A DNA stretch of 64,000 nucleotides, from NCBI RefSeq assembly GCF_000826545.1, contig NZ_CDME01000014.1, positions 310,001 through 374,000 on the forward strand, given 5' to 3'. The notes under the pieces were generated by a model, which was not told the origin of the DNA, did no database searches, and saw only the letters and a program-made list of their open reading frames with translations. The DNA comes from Kibdelosporangium sp. MJ126-NF4 (lineage in GTDB: Bacteria > Actinomycetota > Actinomycetes > Mycobacteriales > Pseudonocardiaceae). Made by a program: the position numbers and the translations under genes. Below are positions 1 to 10,807 of this stretch, one piece after another (position 1 is the first letter of the stretch; each line of letters starts with the position of its first letter).

Positions 1-1264
1 CGTCGGCGAGGCGTTCCGCGTACAGCGCCCATCCCTCGCTGTACGCGGTGATCGACGCGAGTCGCCGCAGCAGGTGCAGATCTGTCAACTGCTGGGCGAA
101 AGCGATCTGGAAGTGGTGGCCGGGAACGGCTTCGTGGAACGCGACCGACTCGGCGCCGTAGCGGTCACGCTCGTTCGCCTTGTACGTGTTCGTCCAGTAG
201 GTGCCCTCGCGGGAGCCGTCGAGCGCCGGTGAGGTGTAGTACGCGGCCGCGGCGCCGGGTGCCTCGGCGTCGGGGACTTTCTCGACCAGGCACCGTTTCT
301 CCGGCAGCCGCGCGAACCACTGTGGCGCGACGCCTTCGGCACGCTCGATGGTCGCCTTGGCGTGCGCGATGATCTCCTCGGCGCTCCCCCATCGCAGTGA
401 CTGATCGGTGCGCAGCCGATGCTGCACCTCGGCGGCCGTGCTGACGCCGAACACGCGGCTGCCGATCGCCGCGTACTCGTCCGCCAACGCCTCGATGAGC
501 TCCAACCCCGTGCGGTGCAACTCTTCCGGCGTGCGTGCCGTGGTGGTGTGCACGCGGACCATCGCGTCGTACGCCGCGTCGCCGCCGGGCAGCCAGCACA
601 GACCCGGCTTCTCGTCCGGGCGGCCGTGCGGTTCGACCTCGTCGCGCAGCACCTCCCGGTATCGCGTGAACGCCGGGCGCACCTCGTCACGCAACACACG
701 GTCACGCTCGGCGCGCAGGCCGCCCGCGAGCGAGGGCTGCGTGAACGCGTCGGGGCTTTGGTCGAGGTACCGGTCGATGTGCTCGATCGCGGTCCGTGCC
801 ATCCGCGCGACCGGGAACCGTTCCTGCGCGATCGCCGCCCGGTTGCGGTCCGCCGCCTGCGCGAGGTACCGCGGGATCGCTGAAAGCCGTTGCACATAGG
901 CACGTTCGGCCTGCTCGCTGGTGGGCACGACCCGGGGGATGTAAGTGGCCAGCCGGATCGCCGGTGCGGTCAGGAAGTTGGCGATCACGTGGTCGGTCAG
1001 GCCCGCGTTGATCTTGTCCACCAGCGACGCGGCCAGCTGCAGGACCACACTGCGGGTGACGCCCGGCTCGGTCAGCTCGGCCTCCGCCGCGAGCCGCACC
1101 GCGCGGTCACGCAGTCCCGCGTCGGCCTCCTCGCTGAGGTCCCGTAGCTCGTGGTCGTACCCTGGAATGCCGGTCAGGCTGGCCTCCAGGGGATCCTCCG
1201 CGCCGATCAGGTCGAGCAGCCGGTCGGCGACATCGTTGATCGGCTCGTCGATCGGGCCGGTCAT
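1..1264 (-). CDS. DUF885 family metalloprotease-like protein (3' end outside window)
   Basis: This protein belongs to the DUF885 family of putative zinc-dependent hydrolases, whose physiological substrate is unknown. About 421 residues are visible and the C-terminus runs off the left edge. It carries the family signature [10 protein letters not shown] near residue 372 and the upstream block [14 protein letters not shown]. No signal peptide is visible, so it is probably cytoplasmic. The ATG overlaps the stop codon of the upstream paralogue as ATGA, which implies translational coupling in a two-gene operon. The two proteins align along their whole visible length and clearly arose by tandem duplication. 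The family assignment is secure; any specific peptidase activity is inference. Confidence 0.85.
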   Translation of the reverse strand, partial: MTGPIDEPINDVADRLLDLIGAEDPLEASLTGIPGYDHELRDLSEEADAGLRDRAVRLAAEAELTEPGVTRSVVLQLAASLVDKINAGLTDHVIANFLTAPAIRLATYIPRVVPTSEQAERAYVQRLSAIPRYLAQAADRNRAAIAQERFPVARMARTAIEHIDRYLDQSPDAFTQPSLAGGLRAERDRVLRDEVRPAFTRYREVLRDEVEPHGRPDEKPGLCWLPGGDAAYDAMVRVHTTTARTPEELHRTGLELIEALADEYAAIGSRVFGVSTAAEVQHRLRTDQSLRWGSAEEIIAHAKATIERAEGVAPQWFARLPEKRCLVEKVPDAEAPGAAAAYYTSPALDGSREGTYWTNTYKANERDRYGAESVAFHEAVPGHHFQIAFAQQLTDLHLLRRLASITAYSEGWALYAERLAD

Positions 1265-2904
1265 CCGGTGGCCGCCTTGGTCCACTCCGCCACGACGCGG
1301 TCCAGCGTCGCCATCGGCACGGGGCCCGTGCCGAGCACCAGGTCGTGGAACTTCTTGATGTCGAACGCGGCGCCCAGTTCGTCCTTCGCGCGGGCCCGCA
1401 GCCGCTGGATCTCCAGGCGGCCGACCATGTACGACAGCGCCTGGCCCGGCATGCCGATGTAGCGGTCGGTCTCCCCCTGGATCTCCACTTCGGACATCAC
1501 GGTGTTCGCCCGCAGGTAGTCGACGGTCTGCTGACGCGACCAGCCGAGCGCGTGCAGGCCGGTGTCCACCACCAGCCTGGCCGCCCGTACCGAGTCCGCC
1601 GCGAGCATGCCCAGCCGCGCGATGTCGTCGGAGTACAGGCCCATCTCGTCGGCCAGCCGCTCGCAGTACAGGCCCCAGCCCTCGACGTACGCGTTGATCA
1701 GCGAGCAGCGACGCAGCAGCGGCAGGGTGAGCTCCTGCATGATCGTGCACTGGAAGTGGTGCCCTGGAACGGCCTCGTGGAACGCGGTGGACTCGGAGAG
1801 GTACCGGTCACGCTCGGTGGCCCGATAGGTGTTGGCGTAGTAGATGCCCGGTTTGCTGCCGTCCAGCGCGGGTGGGTAGTAGTACGCGCTCGACTGGTTC
1901 TCCTCGACGGCGGCGGGCGTGCGCTCCAGGCCGCAGGCCTGGGACGGCAGCAGGCCGAACCAGTCCGGGGCCGCCGCCTCGGCGCGGTCCATCGCCGCGC
2001 GCGCCCCGGCGAGCAGCTCCTCCGCGCTGTTCCACTTCAGCGCGGGATCGGTGCGCAGCCTGTGGTGCACCTCGGCGACCGTCTTGACGCCGAAGACCCG
2101 GCCACCGATCTCCAGGTACTCGTCGGCCAGCGCCTCGATCAGCGCCAGGCCGGTCTGGTGCAGGTCCTCGGCCGTGCGGTCGGTCGTGGTGTGCACACGC
2201 GCCAGCGACGCGTACGTCACCTCGCCGCCGGGCAGCCAGCACAGCCCCGGTTTGTCGTCCGGACGGCCGTGCGGCGCCACGTCCTCCGCCAGCGCGTCGC
2301 GGTACGTGGCGAACGCGGGCCGGACGAGCTCGTCGAGCAGACGGTCCCGCTCGGCCGTGTTGGTCACCGGTACCTGCCGCAGCGGGTCGTCCGCGGGGTT
2401 GGCGAGGTAGTTGTCCAGGTGGCTCAGCGCGTACGTGACGCGGGACCCGACCGGCGGGCGGCCGTTGGCGATTCCGCCGCGGTGCCGTTCGGCGGCTGTG
2501 GCGAGGTATTCCGGGATCGCGGCGAGGCGGGTGAAGAAGTTGCGCTCGGCTTCCTCGTCCTTCGGCTGGACCGTCGGCAGCATCGAGTGCAGCCGGGCGA
2601 TCGGGCTGACCATCATGTCGGCGACCTCGGTCTCGATCAGCCGGGACTGCACGCGCGCGGCGATCGCCTCGGCCTGGTCGATCACGACCGCACGGGTGAC
2701 CCAGTCGCCGTCCGTGCCCTCCTCGGTGGCCTTGGCGCGGCGGGCCGCGTCCAGCGCGCGGGTCCGCAGGCTGGCCTGCGCGGCCTCGCCGAGATCGCTG
2801 AGCCTGCTGTCCACGCCGGGCAGGCCTTGGACCAACTCGCCGAGCGGGTCCTCCTCGATCAGCAGCTGGAGAACCTCGTCGGCGATCTTCTCGATCTGGG
2901 TCAC
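1261..2904 (-). CDS. DUF885 family metalloprotease-like protein, tandem paralogue
   Basis: This is a full-length DUF885 protein of about 547 residues, the first gene of the tandem pair. The motif [13 protein letters not shown] holds the putative zinc-binding His/Glu residues, and the C-terminal half includes the conserved stretch [18 protein letters not shown] chose the GTG at 2904 because its N-terminus ([15 protein letters not shown]) aligns with that of the neighbouring paralogue. A GGGGGAG sequence lies just upstream, although the spacing is short. A longer in-frame reading to 2955 has no homologous look. Its stop overlaps the start of the next DUF885 gene by four bases. Enzymatic role and substrate are not known from the sequence. 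Confidence 0.85.
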   Translation of the reverse strand: MTQIEKIADEVLQLLIEEDPLGELVQGLPGVDSRLSDLGEAAQASLRTRALDAARRAKATEEGTDGDWVTRAVVIDQAEAIAARVQSRLIETEVADMMVSPIARLHSMLPTVQPKDEEAERNFFTRLAAIPEYLATAAERHRGGIANGRPPVGSRVTYALSHLDNYLANPADDPLRQVPVTNTAERDRLLDELVRPAFATYRDALAEDVAPHGRPDDKPGLCWLPGGEVTYASLARVHTTTDRTAEDLHQTGLALIEALADEYLEIGGRVFGVKTVAEVHHRLRTDPALKWNSAEELLAGARAAMDRAEAAAPDWFGLLPSQACGLERTPAAVEENQSSAYYYPPALDGSKPGIYYANTYRATERDRYLSESTAFHEAVPGHHFQCTIMQELTLPLLRRCSLINAYVEGWGLYCERLADEMGLYSDDIARLGMLAADSVRAARLVVDTGLHALGWSRQQTVDYLRANTVMSEVEIQGETDRYIGMPGQALSYMVGRLEIQRLRARAKDELGAAFDIKKFHDLVLGTGPVPMATLDRVVAEWTKAATG

Positions 2905-3029
2905 AACTCCCCCGTCACCACGTCTGTCAGCTCGTTCCTGTCCAACCTGCCACATGGGTACGACGGTTCCCGATCCGGCAGCTCGTTAATCATGAGATCT
3001 GTTCCGATCAGTCGGGTAGACAGGGATCC

Positions 3030-3530
3030 ATGCGAATCCGCGCGGGTGACGACGGTGACCTCGACTCGATCATGGCGTTGTTCGACGAGGCCGTCAGCTG
3101 GATGGTGTCGCGGGGAAACACCAGGCAATGGGGGACACAGCCGTGGTCGGGGGACCCGGCGAGGACCCAGCGCGTCAAGGGCATCCTCGACGAGGGTGCG
3201 CTGTGGGTCGCCGAACTGGACGGGAAACCAGTCGGTGTCCTCGTTGTCAGCGGGAAACCGGACGAGCACATCCCGCCGGTCGACGAACCCGAGGTCTACG
3301 TACGCCTCCTGCTGACCTCCCGGCGGCACGCAGGCAAGAAGGTCGGCGTGCGGCTGCTGGACAAGGCGGTGTCGGTGGCGCGGGAGCAAGGCGTGTCGCT
3401 GGTGCGCGTCGACTGCTACCGCGGCGAGGACGGCGAACTCGTGGGCTACTACGAACGCAACGGGTTCGTGAAGTCCGAGGAGTTCAACGTCGGGGAGTGG
3501 CCTGGTCAAGTACTGACGCAGCGGATTTGA
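3030..3530 (+). CDS. GNAT family N-acetyltransferase
   Basis: This is a 166-residue GNAT-fold acetyltransferase that would transfer acetyl from acetyl-CoA to an amine; the substrate is unknown. The acetyl-CoA loop is seen as LTSRRHAGKKVGVRLLDKA (about residues 94-112), and the C-terminal strand-turn YYERNGFVKSEEF is typical of the fold. The N-terminal SWMVSRGNTRQWGTQPW block is common in small actinobacterial GNATs. It diverges from the DUF885 operon across a 125-bp gap. Its last 47 bases are read on the opposite strand by the end of the converging nitronate monooxygenase-like gene. The family call is firm and the substrate unassigned. Confidence 0.85.
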   Translation: MRIRAGDDGDLDSIMALFDEAVSWMVSRGNTRQWGTQPWSGDPARTQRVKGILDEGALWVAELDGKPVGVLVVSGKPDEHIPPVDEPEVYVRLLLTSRRHAGKKVGVRLLDKAVSVAREQGVSLVRVDCYRGEDGELVGYYERNGFVKSEEFNVGEWPGQVLTQRI

Positions 3531-4527
3531 TCGCGGCACGCAACTGCGCGTCCAGCCGCGCGACCACCTCGGCGACAGGTCCCTGCGGGGCCTGGGAGTA
3601 CGCCTGACCCGCGTACAACGACATCGCCTCCGGGTCACCGGCTTGCGCGGCGGCCGCGCGGATCGGCTTGGTCATGCTGTTCACCTGCGGGTACGCCGCC
3701 GGTGCCAGATCCGTGTTGCCAGTAAGGAACCGGTTGACCAGCGCGCGGGCCGGGCGGCCGCTGAACGCCCTGGTGACCGCGGTCTCCCGGGTACCGGCGA
3801 GGGCCTGGCGGTGCAGCGGCTGGGTTCCGGCCTCCGGGCAGCGCAGGAACGCGGTCCCCAGCTGCGCGGCGACCGCGCCCGCGGTCAGCACCGCGGCGAC
3901 GTCCGCGCCGTGCACCAGGCCACCGGCGGCGATCAGGGGAAGGTCCACAGCGGCGCCGACCAGCCGCAGCGCGGTGAGCAGACCGTAGCCGGGCGCACCG
4001 GCAGGTGAGCCGTCGTCGACGAAGATGCCGCGGTGCGCACCGGCCTCGAAACCCTGCACGCACAACGCGTCCGGCCGCAGCGTGGCGGCCTGGCGAGCCT
4101 CGTCCGGGCTGGTCACGGTGATCACGATCCTGCTGCCCACCGCGCGCAGCCGCTCGACGTCGGTGGGCGACGGCAGGCCGAAGGTGAAGGACACGGTGTC
4201 GACCGGGTCGCCCACCAGCACGTCGATCTTGGCCGGGTACTCGTCGTCGGTCCACGCCGGATCGCCCGGCTCGATGCCGTAGTCGGCCCTGAGCCTGTCG
4301 AAATAGCCAGTGGTGTCCACTGTGGATATTTCACCGGGTACGAAGACGTTGACGCCGAACGGCTTCTCGGTCAGTTTCCTGGTCTCGGCGATCAGCGCGG
4401 CCAGGGCATGCGGCGTGACGTACCCCGCGGCGAGGAAGCCGTAGGCCCCCGCGTTCACCGCCCCGGCGACGAGTTGCGGTGTGGACGGGCCACCTGCCAT
4501 CGGCGCGACGATCAGCGTGGGGAACAT
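3484..4527 (-). CDS. nitronate monooxygenase-like FMN enzyme
   Basis: This is a 347-residue FMN-dependent TIM-barrel protein of the nitronate monooxygenase (2-nitropropane dioxygenase) family, which oxidises alkyl nitronates. The N-terminus APMAGGPSTPQLVAGAVNAGAYGFLAAGY is the family's FMN-binding start, and GFEAGAHRG and LIAAGGLVHG are the phosphate-binding loops (about residues 162 and 202). The ATG at 4527 is favoured because the family begins immediately before this barrel strand. No Shine-Dalgarno is visible, but TATTCT lies about 7 bases before the ATG, so the message may be leaderless. The 3' end overlaps the GNAT gene by 47 bp. Substrate may differ from nitronates in actinomycetes. 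Confidence 0.85.
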   Translation of the reverse strand: MFPTLIVAPMAGGPSTPQLVAGAVNAGAYGFLAAGYVTPHALAALIAETRKLTEKPFGVNVFVPGEISTVDTTGYFDRLRADYGIEPGDPAWTDDEYPAKIDVLVGDPVDTVSFTFGLPSPTDVERLRAVGSRIVITVTSPDEARQAATLRPDALCVQGFEAGAHRGIFVDDGSPAGAPGYGLLTALRLVGAAVDLPLIAAGGLVHGADVAAVLTAGAVAAQLGTAFLRCPEAGTQPLHRQALAGTRETAVTRAFSGRPARALVNRFLTGNTDLAPAAYPQVNSMTKPIRAAAAQAGDPEAMSLYAGQAYSQAPQGPVAEVVARLDAQLRAAIKSAASVLDQATPRR

Positions 4528-4597
4528 GGGAAGAGAATAGAAGCCGGGAGTGGCTCTCGCCCGTGGGCTGAGGCGAGAGCCACTCACGGTGCACCTC

Positions 4598-6259
4598 TCA
4601 AGGCAGGGTGTCGAGGTGCGGTGCGACAGTGTTCGCGAACTGGTAACCGTTGGAAGCGTCCCAGTTGATCGACCAGGTCATCGCGCCACGGATGCCCGGC
4701 CAGGTGGTGCTCGGCTTGAAGGTCCCGCAGTTGGTGCCGCGGGCCAGGCAGCTGAGCGCGTTGTTGACGTTGCCCGGCGACTGGTAGCCGCCGCCTGCGC
4801 CGCTGGGCGACGCGGGCAGGCCGAGCCCGACCTGGTCGGGCCGCAGGCCGCCCTGCAGCTGGATGCACGCGAGCGCGGTGAGGAAGTTGACCGTGCCCTG
4901 GGAGTACACGACCTGGTCGCAGCCCAGCATGGTGCCGGAGTTGTAGTACTGCATGTTGACGATGGTCAGGATGTCCTTGATGGCCAGCGCCAACTGGAAG
5001 TACCCGCCCTGGGTGGACTGCATGTCCACGGTCTGCGGGGCCATCGTGATGACCTTGCCACCACCCGCGTGGATGCTGCGCAGCGCGTTGCCCATGTGCG
5101 TGGCGTTGATGCCGTTCTCCAGGTCGATGTCCACGCCGTCGAAGCCGTAGGTGTTGATCAGGGCCTTCACGTCGGTGGCGAAGTTGTTCGAGGCGTTGGC
5201 GTCGCCGACCCAGACCGTGCCCTTCTCACCGCCGACCGAGATGATCACCTTCTGGCCGCGGGCCTGAACAGTCTTGATGTCCTGCCGGAACTGGGCGTCG
5301 GTGTACCCGCCGAGCTGCGACGAGAGACCGGGGTCGAGCGTGAAGCTGACACCGCCGTTGCGGCCGGGAACAGCGTCGACGAAGGCGACCGCGATGATGT
5401 CGTACGTCGTGGGAACGTCGGCGAGCCGCAGTGCACGCGCACCGTTGTAGAAGTTCTGCCAGTAGCCGGTGAGCACGTGCTTGGGCAGTGGACCGCCGGG
5501 GTTGCCACCGCCGGTGCCCGGTGTGGTCACGGACACCGCCGGGGTCTTGGGGGATTCGCCGACCGAGTTGACCGCGCTGACCTGGTAGCTGTACGTCGTC
5601 TCAGCGGTCAGGCCGCTGTCGACGTGCGTGCTCGCGGTCGGCGAGGCGATCAGCTGGTTGTTGCGGTACACGCGGTAGCCCGTCGCGTTGGCCGGCCCGT
5701 TCCACGACAGGCTCGCGCTCGTCGGGCTCGTGGCGGACGCGGAGAAACCGGACGGCGCGGCCGGGATCGTCGGCGTGCCACCGGGTCCGTCGAGCGAGAC
5801 GTCGTCGGCGTAGAACGTCGGCTGGCCGTACCAGCCGTGGATGTAGACGTTGACGTTGGTGGTCGCCGCGGCGGTGGTGAAGTCGATGGTGAGCTGGTTC
5901 CACCCGGCCACCGCCGACCAGGTGTTGCGGTCAGTGAGGCCGTTGCCGTTGACACCCAGGTAGGTGTAGGTGCCGTTGACCCACGCGGTGAGCTTGTACG
6001 CGGTGTTGGGCTGCACGGCGATCTGCTGGGTGCACTGCGAGAAGTCCTGTCCGCTCGGCGTGCCCGCCAGCGAACCGGAACCCGATCGAACCGGGCTGCT
6101 CGCGGCGGACGCGCCGGAGCACGACCAACCGGACAAGCCGTTCTCGAAACCGGGATTGCCGACGATGTTGGCGGCGACGGCCGGACTGGCCGGAACCACC
6201 ACGAGCGCGGCAACAGCGGTGACAGCGGCCGCGAGCAGCCGCCTGGTCCTGCTGACCAT
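4598..6259 (-). CDS. secreted family 18 chitinase with CBM and FnIII domains
   Basis: This is a 553-residue extracellular endochitinase that hydrolyses beta-1,4-N-acetylglucosamine polymers. It has a signal peptide (about 1-30, ending SPAVAA), a carbohydrate-binding module beginning NIVGNPGFENGLSGW (31-156), a fibronectin type III domain (about 166-247), a Gly/Pro linker and a GH18 catalytic domain (about 260-553). The catalytic motif DGVDIDLE spans 374-381, with Glu381 as general acid; SVGG at 341-344 is the other conserved GH18 block. The layout matches Streptomyces ChiC/ChiD-type chitinases. A GGAG sits 6 bases before the ATG. The promoter carries a consensus TTGACA and paired dre-like operators, so chitin/GlcNAc control is likely. 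Confidence 0.95.
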   Translation of the reverse strand: MVSRTRRLLAAAVTAVAALVVVPASPAVAANIVGNPGFENGLSGWSCSGASAASSPVRSGSGSLAGTPSGQDFSQCTQQIAVQPNTAYKLTAWVNGTYTYLGVNGNGLTDRNTWSAVAGWNQLTIDFTTAAATTNVNVYIHGWYGQPTFYADDVSLDGPGGTPTIPAAPSGFSASATSPTSASLSWNGPANATGYRVYRNNQLIASPTASTHVDSGLTAETTYSYQVSAVNSVGESPKTPAVSVTTPGTGGGNPGGPLPKHVLTGYWQNFYNGARALRLADVPTTYDIIAVAFVDAVPGRNGGVSFTLDPGLSSQLGGYTDAQFRQDIKTVQARGQKVIISVGGEKGTVWVGDANASNNFATDVKALINTYGFDGVDIDLENGINATHMGNALRSIHAGGGKVITMAPQTVDMQSTQGGYFQLALAIKDILTIVNMQYYNSGTMLGCDQVVYSQGTVNFLTALACIQLQGGLRPDQVGLGLPASPSGAGGGYQSPGNVNNALSCLARGTNCGTFKPSTTWPGIRGAMTWSINWDASNGYQFANTVAPHLDTLP

Positions 6260-6288
6260 GTTCTCTTCTCCACACCGCGCCCGGTTTG

Positions 6289-6318
6289 TGGTCTACACCA
6301 CTAAAATGGACTAGACCA
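6289..6318 (-). promoter_or_regulatory. chitinase operator: two DasR (dre)-type 12-mers
   Basis: TGGTCTACACCA (6289-6300) and TGGACTAGACCA (6307-6318) are near-identical palindromic 12-mers set 18 bp apart. They resemble the TGGTCTAGACCA direct repeats of Streptomyces chitinase promoters and the DasR dre consensus. They lie 30-60 bp upstream of the chitinase ATG, just downstream of a perfect -35 TTGACA (6327-6332, minus strand), where a bound repressor would block transcription. DasR control is inferred from the site alone. Confidence 0.75.
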
Positions 6319-6375
6319 ATAGCCGCTGTCAACCCCCTACTTTGCCGCACGAGGCGACCGCGTCGATCGCAGCCC

Positions 6376-6406
6376 TCGACAACACATCGACAACACATCG
6401 ACAAAA
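6376..6406. repeat. 11-bp tandem repeat upstream of the toxin-antitoxin remnant
   Basis: TCGACAACACA occurs twice in tandem (6376-6386, 6387-6397), followed by a partial third copy (TCGACAAAA). A TATATT hexamer (6416-6421) follows and could be a -10 box. Repeats in this position may be binding sites for the downstream HTH antitoxin; this is inference. Confidence 0.4.
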
Positions 6407-6423
6407 GGCTAGCCTTATATTCA

Positions 6424-6669
6424 CTGGGCAGACCGCTGGTGGACCGGATCCAGGGGTCGCGGCGGCACAACTTGAAGGAGCTCCGGCCAGGTTCGTCGCA
6501 ACGCACCGAGATCAGAATCTTGTTCGTGTTCGATCCTCGACGTCACGCGATCCTGCTCGTTGCGGGCGACAAGTCCGGTGACTGGAAGGGCTGGTACGAC
6601 GAGAACATCCCCGTTGCCGAGGCGCGTTACGACGAACATGCGCTTGGCCTGGAAGCAAAGAAGGACTGA
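6424..6669 (+). pseudogene. 5'-truncated HigB/RelE-type (Gp49-like) toxin
   Basis: The reading frame from LGRPLVDRIQGSRRHNLKEL to the stop gives about 81 residues matching the C-terminal two thirds of phage-derived Gp49/HigB toxins. The conserved blocks RILFVFDPRRHAILLVAGDK and WYDENIPVAEARYDEH are both present. Intact members have roughly 45 more residues before LGRP. Here the upstream in-frame sequence is unrelated, and the only good in-frame start is a GTG at 6439. The N-terminal helices of the toxin are therefore missing, probably replaced by sequence next to the chitinase promoter. The antitoxin gene follows 3 bases after the stop. A short active product cannot be excluded. Confidence 0.7.
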
Positions 6670-6672
6670 GTG

Positions 6673-7005
6673 ATGGCGCGTTCGTGGAAAGAAGTCAAGG
6701 ACGCAAAGGAACGCATCGACCGCGCCGCCGGGCGCGATGTCGAAGCCGACCGAGCTGAAGCGCGCAAGCAGCTCGAGGAGCGCGTGGTCGGCTACCGGCT
6801 CGCCGAGCTCAGGAAACGCGCGGGTCTCACCCAGGCGGACATGGCGGCGGTCATGGGCGTCAGCCAGGCTCGAATCAGTCAGGTCGAGCAAGGCGAGGCG
6901 CACCAGCTCGAAGTCGACACGATTCGCCGGTATGTCACGGCCCTCGGCGGCGCGCTGAAGATCGTCGTCGATTTCGCCGACCACGAGGTGACAATCGCGT
7001 CATGA
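6673..7005 (+). CDS. XRE-family HigA-like antitoxin
   Basis: This is a 110-residue DNA-binding antitoxin/autorepressor. Residues about 40-95 form an XRE helix-turn-helix (LAELRKRAGLTQADMAAVMG, then VSQARISQVEQGE), preceded by a charged helical N-terminus that usually contacts the toxin. The ATG at 6673 directly follows the toxin remnant's stop; a GTG one codon earlier is possible. The last four bases, ATGA, overlap the start of the HD-domain gene, so all three frames look like one operon. With the toxin truncated, this protein is effectively an orphan antitoxin. Confidence 0.85.
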   Translation: MARSWKEVKDAKERIDRAAGRDVEADRAEARKQLEERVVGYRLAELRKRAGLTQADMAAVMGVSQARISQVEQGEAHQLEVDTIRRYVTALGGALKIVVDFADHEVTIAS

Positions 7006-7436
7006 GCTTCGTACTCGACGACGCGATCCGGATCGCGCGGGACGCCCACGCCGGTCAGGTCGACAAGAGCGGCAAGCCGTACATCGACCACCCGCTGCGA
7101 GTGCTGGCACGCGTCAAGGGCGCGCACGCCCAGATGGCCGCCGTCCTGCACGACGTCATCGAGGACACGCCTGTCACAGCGGACGATCTCCGCGCACAGG
7201 GCTGTCCGGAAAACGTCGTCACCGCGGTGGTCGCGCTGAGCAAGGTCAAGGACGAGGCTATGCCGGACCACCTCCGGCGTGTGGCGGCCGACCCTATTGC
7301 CGTGCAAGTGAAACGCGCGGACATCGCGGACAACACCGACCCGGTCCGTCTCGCCGCGCTCGATACGGAAACGCAGAATCGCCTCCGCGAGAAATACGCG
7401 GAGGCGATCAGGCTGCTGGACGAACTGACCGGCTAA
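7002..7436 (+). CDS. small HD-domain phosphohydrolase (MESH1/SpoT-like)
   Basis: This 144-residue protein consists of a single HD hydrolase domain of the (p)ppGpp-hydrolase type. Metal ligands are visible as YIDHPLRV (His29), LHDVIEDT (His49/Asp50) and RADIADNTD (Asp107). The gene begins inside the antitoxin stop codon (ATGA), so the two are translationally coupled. No synthetase, TGS or ACT domain is attached, so it could be a small alarmone or nucleotide pyrophosphohydrolase. Which nucleotide it cleaves cannot be told from sequence. A perfect hairpin follows 18 bp after the stop. Confidence 0.8.
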   Translation: MSFVLDDAIRIARDAHAGQVDKSGKPYIDHPLRVLARVKGAHAQMAAVLHDVIEDTPVTADDLRAQGCPENVVTAVVALSKVKDEAMPDHLRRVAADPIAVQVKRADIADNTDPVRLAALDTETQNRLREKYAEAIRLLDELTG

Positions 7437-7454
7437 GGCTCAGCCAGCGATCTC

Positions 7455-7480
7455 CCCGGGAACGGGACTCCGTTCCCGGG
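7455..7480. terminator. bidirectional hairpin between HD gene and lepA
   Basis: Arms CCCGGGAACGG and CCGTTCCCGGG pair perfectly (11 bp) around a GACT loop. The hairpin sits between the converging ends of the HD-domain gene (7436) and lepA (7487). There is no strong T-run, as is common in actinomycetes. Confidence 0.7.
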
Positions 7481-7486
7481 AACGCA

Positions 7487-9334
<1,848 letters not shown>

Positions 9335-9396
9335 TGATTCCCTCGCTGTTTGCATGCCTGACCGCTCAATAGTCCCATGACCAGTACGCTCGCCGC

Positions 9397-9825
9397 GTGC
9401 GTGATCCCGGCGAAGACCCCAAGCCAGCCCGCGGCTACGTCCGTCAGGTGCATGTCGTCGAGCCCGGCTCGACCCTGGACTACTCCCCCGACCTCGACGG
9501 CCTCGCAGATCCCGGCGAGATCGTCTGGGCCTGGGTCCCGTATGAAGAGGACCCGGACAGGGGTAAGGATAGGCCGTTGCTGGTGATCGGACGAAACGGT
9601 CAACGGTTGCTGGCGGTGATGCTGTCCGGCAAGGACCGCACCGGCCAGCACGGCTGGCTCGGCCTCGGCAGCGGTTCGTGGGACCGCGACGGCCGCGAGT
9701 CGTTCGTGCTGCTGAGCCGGATGTACGAACTTGATGAGGACGACATCCGCCGGGAAGGCGCGGTGCTGGAGCCCGACCGGTTCGAACGCGTGGCCACGGC
9801 CATCGCGGCACGGACCAGGGTCTGA
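9397..9825 (+). CDS. PemK/MazF-like protein
   Basis: This 142-residue protein starts with GTG. The segment [29 protein letters not shown] (about 40-68) matches the beta-barrel start of the PemK/MazF endoribonuclease family, including the conserved DRPLLVIG strand. The middle ([11 protein letters not shown]) and end ([24 protein letters not shown]) also fit. No antitoxin gene lies next to it; its neighbours are lepA (divergent) and an M48-like gene 3 bp downstream. It may be a solitary MazF-fold protein with a role other than toxin. Family assignment is moderate; RNase activity is not shown. Confidence 0.65.
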   Translation: MRDPGEDPKPARGYVRQVHVVEPGSTLDYSPDLDGLADPGEIVWAWVPYEEDPDRGKDRPLLVIGRNGQRLLAVMLSGKDRTGQHGWLGLGSGSWDRDGRESFVLLSRMYELDEDDIRREGAVLEPDRFERVATAIAARTRV

Positions 9826-9828
9826 CCT

Positions 9829-10719
9829 GTGCTGGCCGGGTACCTCGCGCTGCTGGCGGCACTCGCGGCCGGGGTACTCACGGCTGTCGCGGTGATCTCC
9901 AGCACTACCTGGGCGGTACTGCTCGCCATCATCGTCGTGCTGTGGCTGTTCGCGCACTACGTGCTGCGCAAGCGGTCGCAGACCGCGCAGCAGGGCGCGT
10001 GGATCAACCGCAAACGACACCCGGACCTGTGGCGGCTGGTCGACGAGGTGGCCGAGGCCGCCGGGACGCGGACGCCCGACGAACTGCGCCTGGGCCCGGA
10101 GATGAGCGCGCAGGTACGCGAACAGGGCGGTTTCCGGTGCCTGGTGGTGGGGCTGCCGTTGCTGGGCGGGCTGTCGGTGGGCGAACTGCGCGCGGTGACC
10201 GGCCATGAACTCGCTCACTCCTCGGCCACGTCGGCGTGGGAGTCGCGGCTGCCTCGCTCGATCATGCTGCCCTACTGGTTGATCGCGAAACCACGGATCC
10301 GCGCCCGGCTCGCCCACGCGCAACAGGTGGCCGTCTCGGCGTCGGACGAGGACGCGGCGAAATCGGCGCTGGCCAAACTGCCCGCGCTCGAGAAGGTGTG
10401 GCGGGATTTCCGCCATTCCGCCGCCCAGGTGTCCTACCAGTCGCGCACCCCCGACCTCGTGCAGCGGTTCCACACGTTCCTCGCCACTACGCGGGGCACG
10501 GACGCGCTGATGGGGGCCGGGGCGCCGGAGGCGCTCCCCGCTGGCGGCCCGGCGTGGGAACTGCTCACCGAACCAGACAAATCACTGCCCTATCTGCAGC
10601 GGCAGCTGTTCGAGGAACTCGGCCCGGACCACAGCGATACCCCGGCGGAAAACAACCACGCCCCCAGTGGTGAATCCGGCGGTGAATCCGGCGTCGAACC
10701 GGGCAGGAAATCCGACTGA
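9829..10719 (+). CDS. M48-like membrane protein, probable pseudoprotease
   Basis: This 296-residue protein has two N-terminal membrane helices (about 3-23 and 26-46), then an M48 peptidase-like domain with HELAH at 126-130. In the paralogue immediately downstream the third zinc ligand lies in AQELQAD. Here the aligned segment reads AQQVAVS, with Gln166 replacing the ligand Glu, and the following stretch is five residues shorter. Without that Glu, zinc binding should be impaired, so this may be a non-catalytic partner or regulator of its neighbour. The Asp/Glu/Gly-rich C-terminal tail looks disordered. The start is GTG. The inactivity claim rests on my pairwise alignment by eye. Confidence 0.75.
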   Translation: MLAGYLALLAALAAGVLTAVAVISSTTWAVLLAIIVVLWLFAHYVLRKRSQTAQQGAWINRKRHPDLWRLVDEVAEAAGTRTPDELRLGPEMSAQVREQGGFRCLVVGLPLLGGLSVGELRAVTGHELAHSSATSAWESRLPRSIMLPYWLIAKPRIRARLAHAQQVAVSASDEDAAKSALAKLPALEKVWRDFRHSAAQVSYQSRTPDLVQRFHTFLATTRGTDALMGAGAPEALPAGGPAWELLTEPDKSLPYLQRQLFEELGPDHSDTPAENNHAPSGESGGESGVEPGRKSD

Positions 10720-10807
10720 CGCATTTCCTTGTGGACAAACTCCCGACCGTCGGGGCACACTTCCGCGCTGGGTCGGGGGATCTGAACGTTTCGTCAAGGG
10801 GTGGACT

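Noticed and set aside
2901..3638. Long minus-strand open frame across the GNAT gene
   Set aside because: It is antisense to a GNAT with clear motifs and has no family resemblance; high GC makes such frames common.
6286..6438. TTG-initiated N-terminal extension of the HigB-like frame
   Set aside because: The sequence overlaps the chitinase operator and does not resemble a HigB N-terminus.
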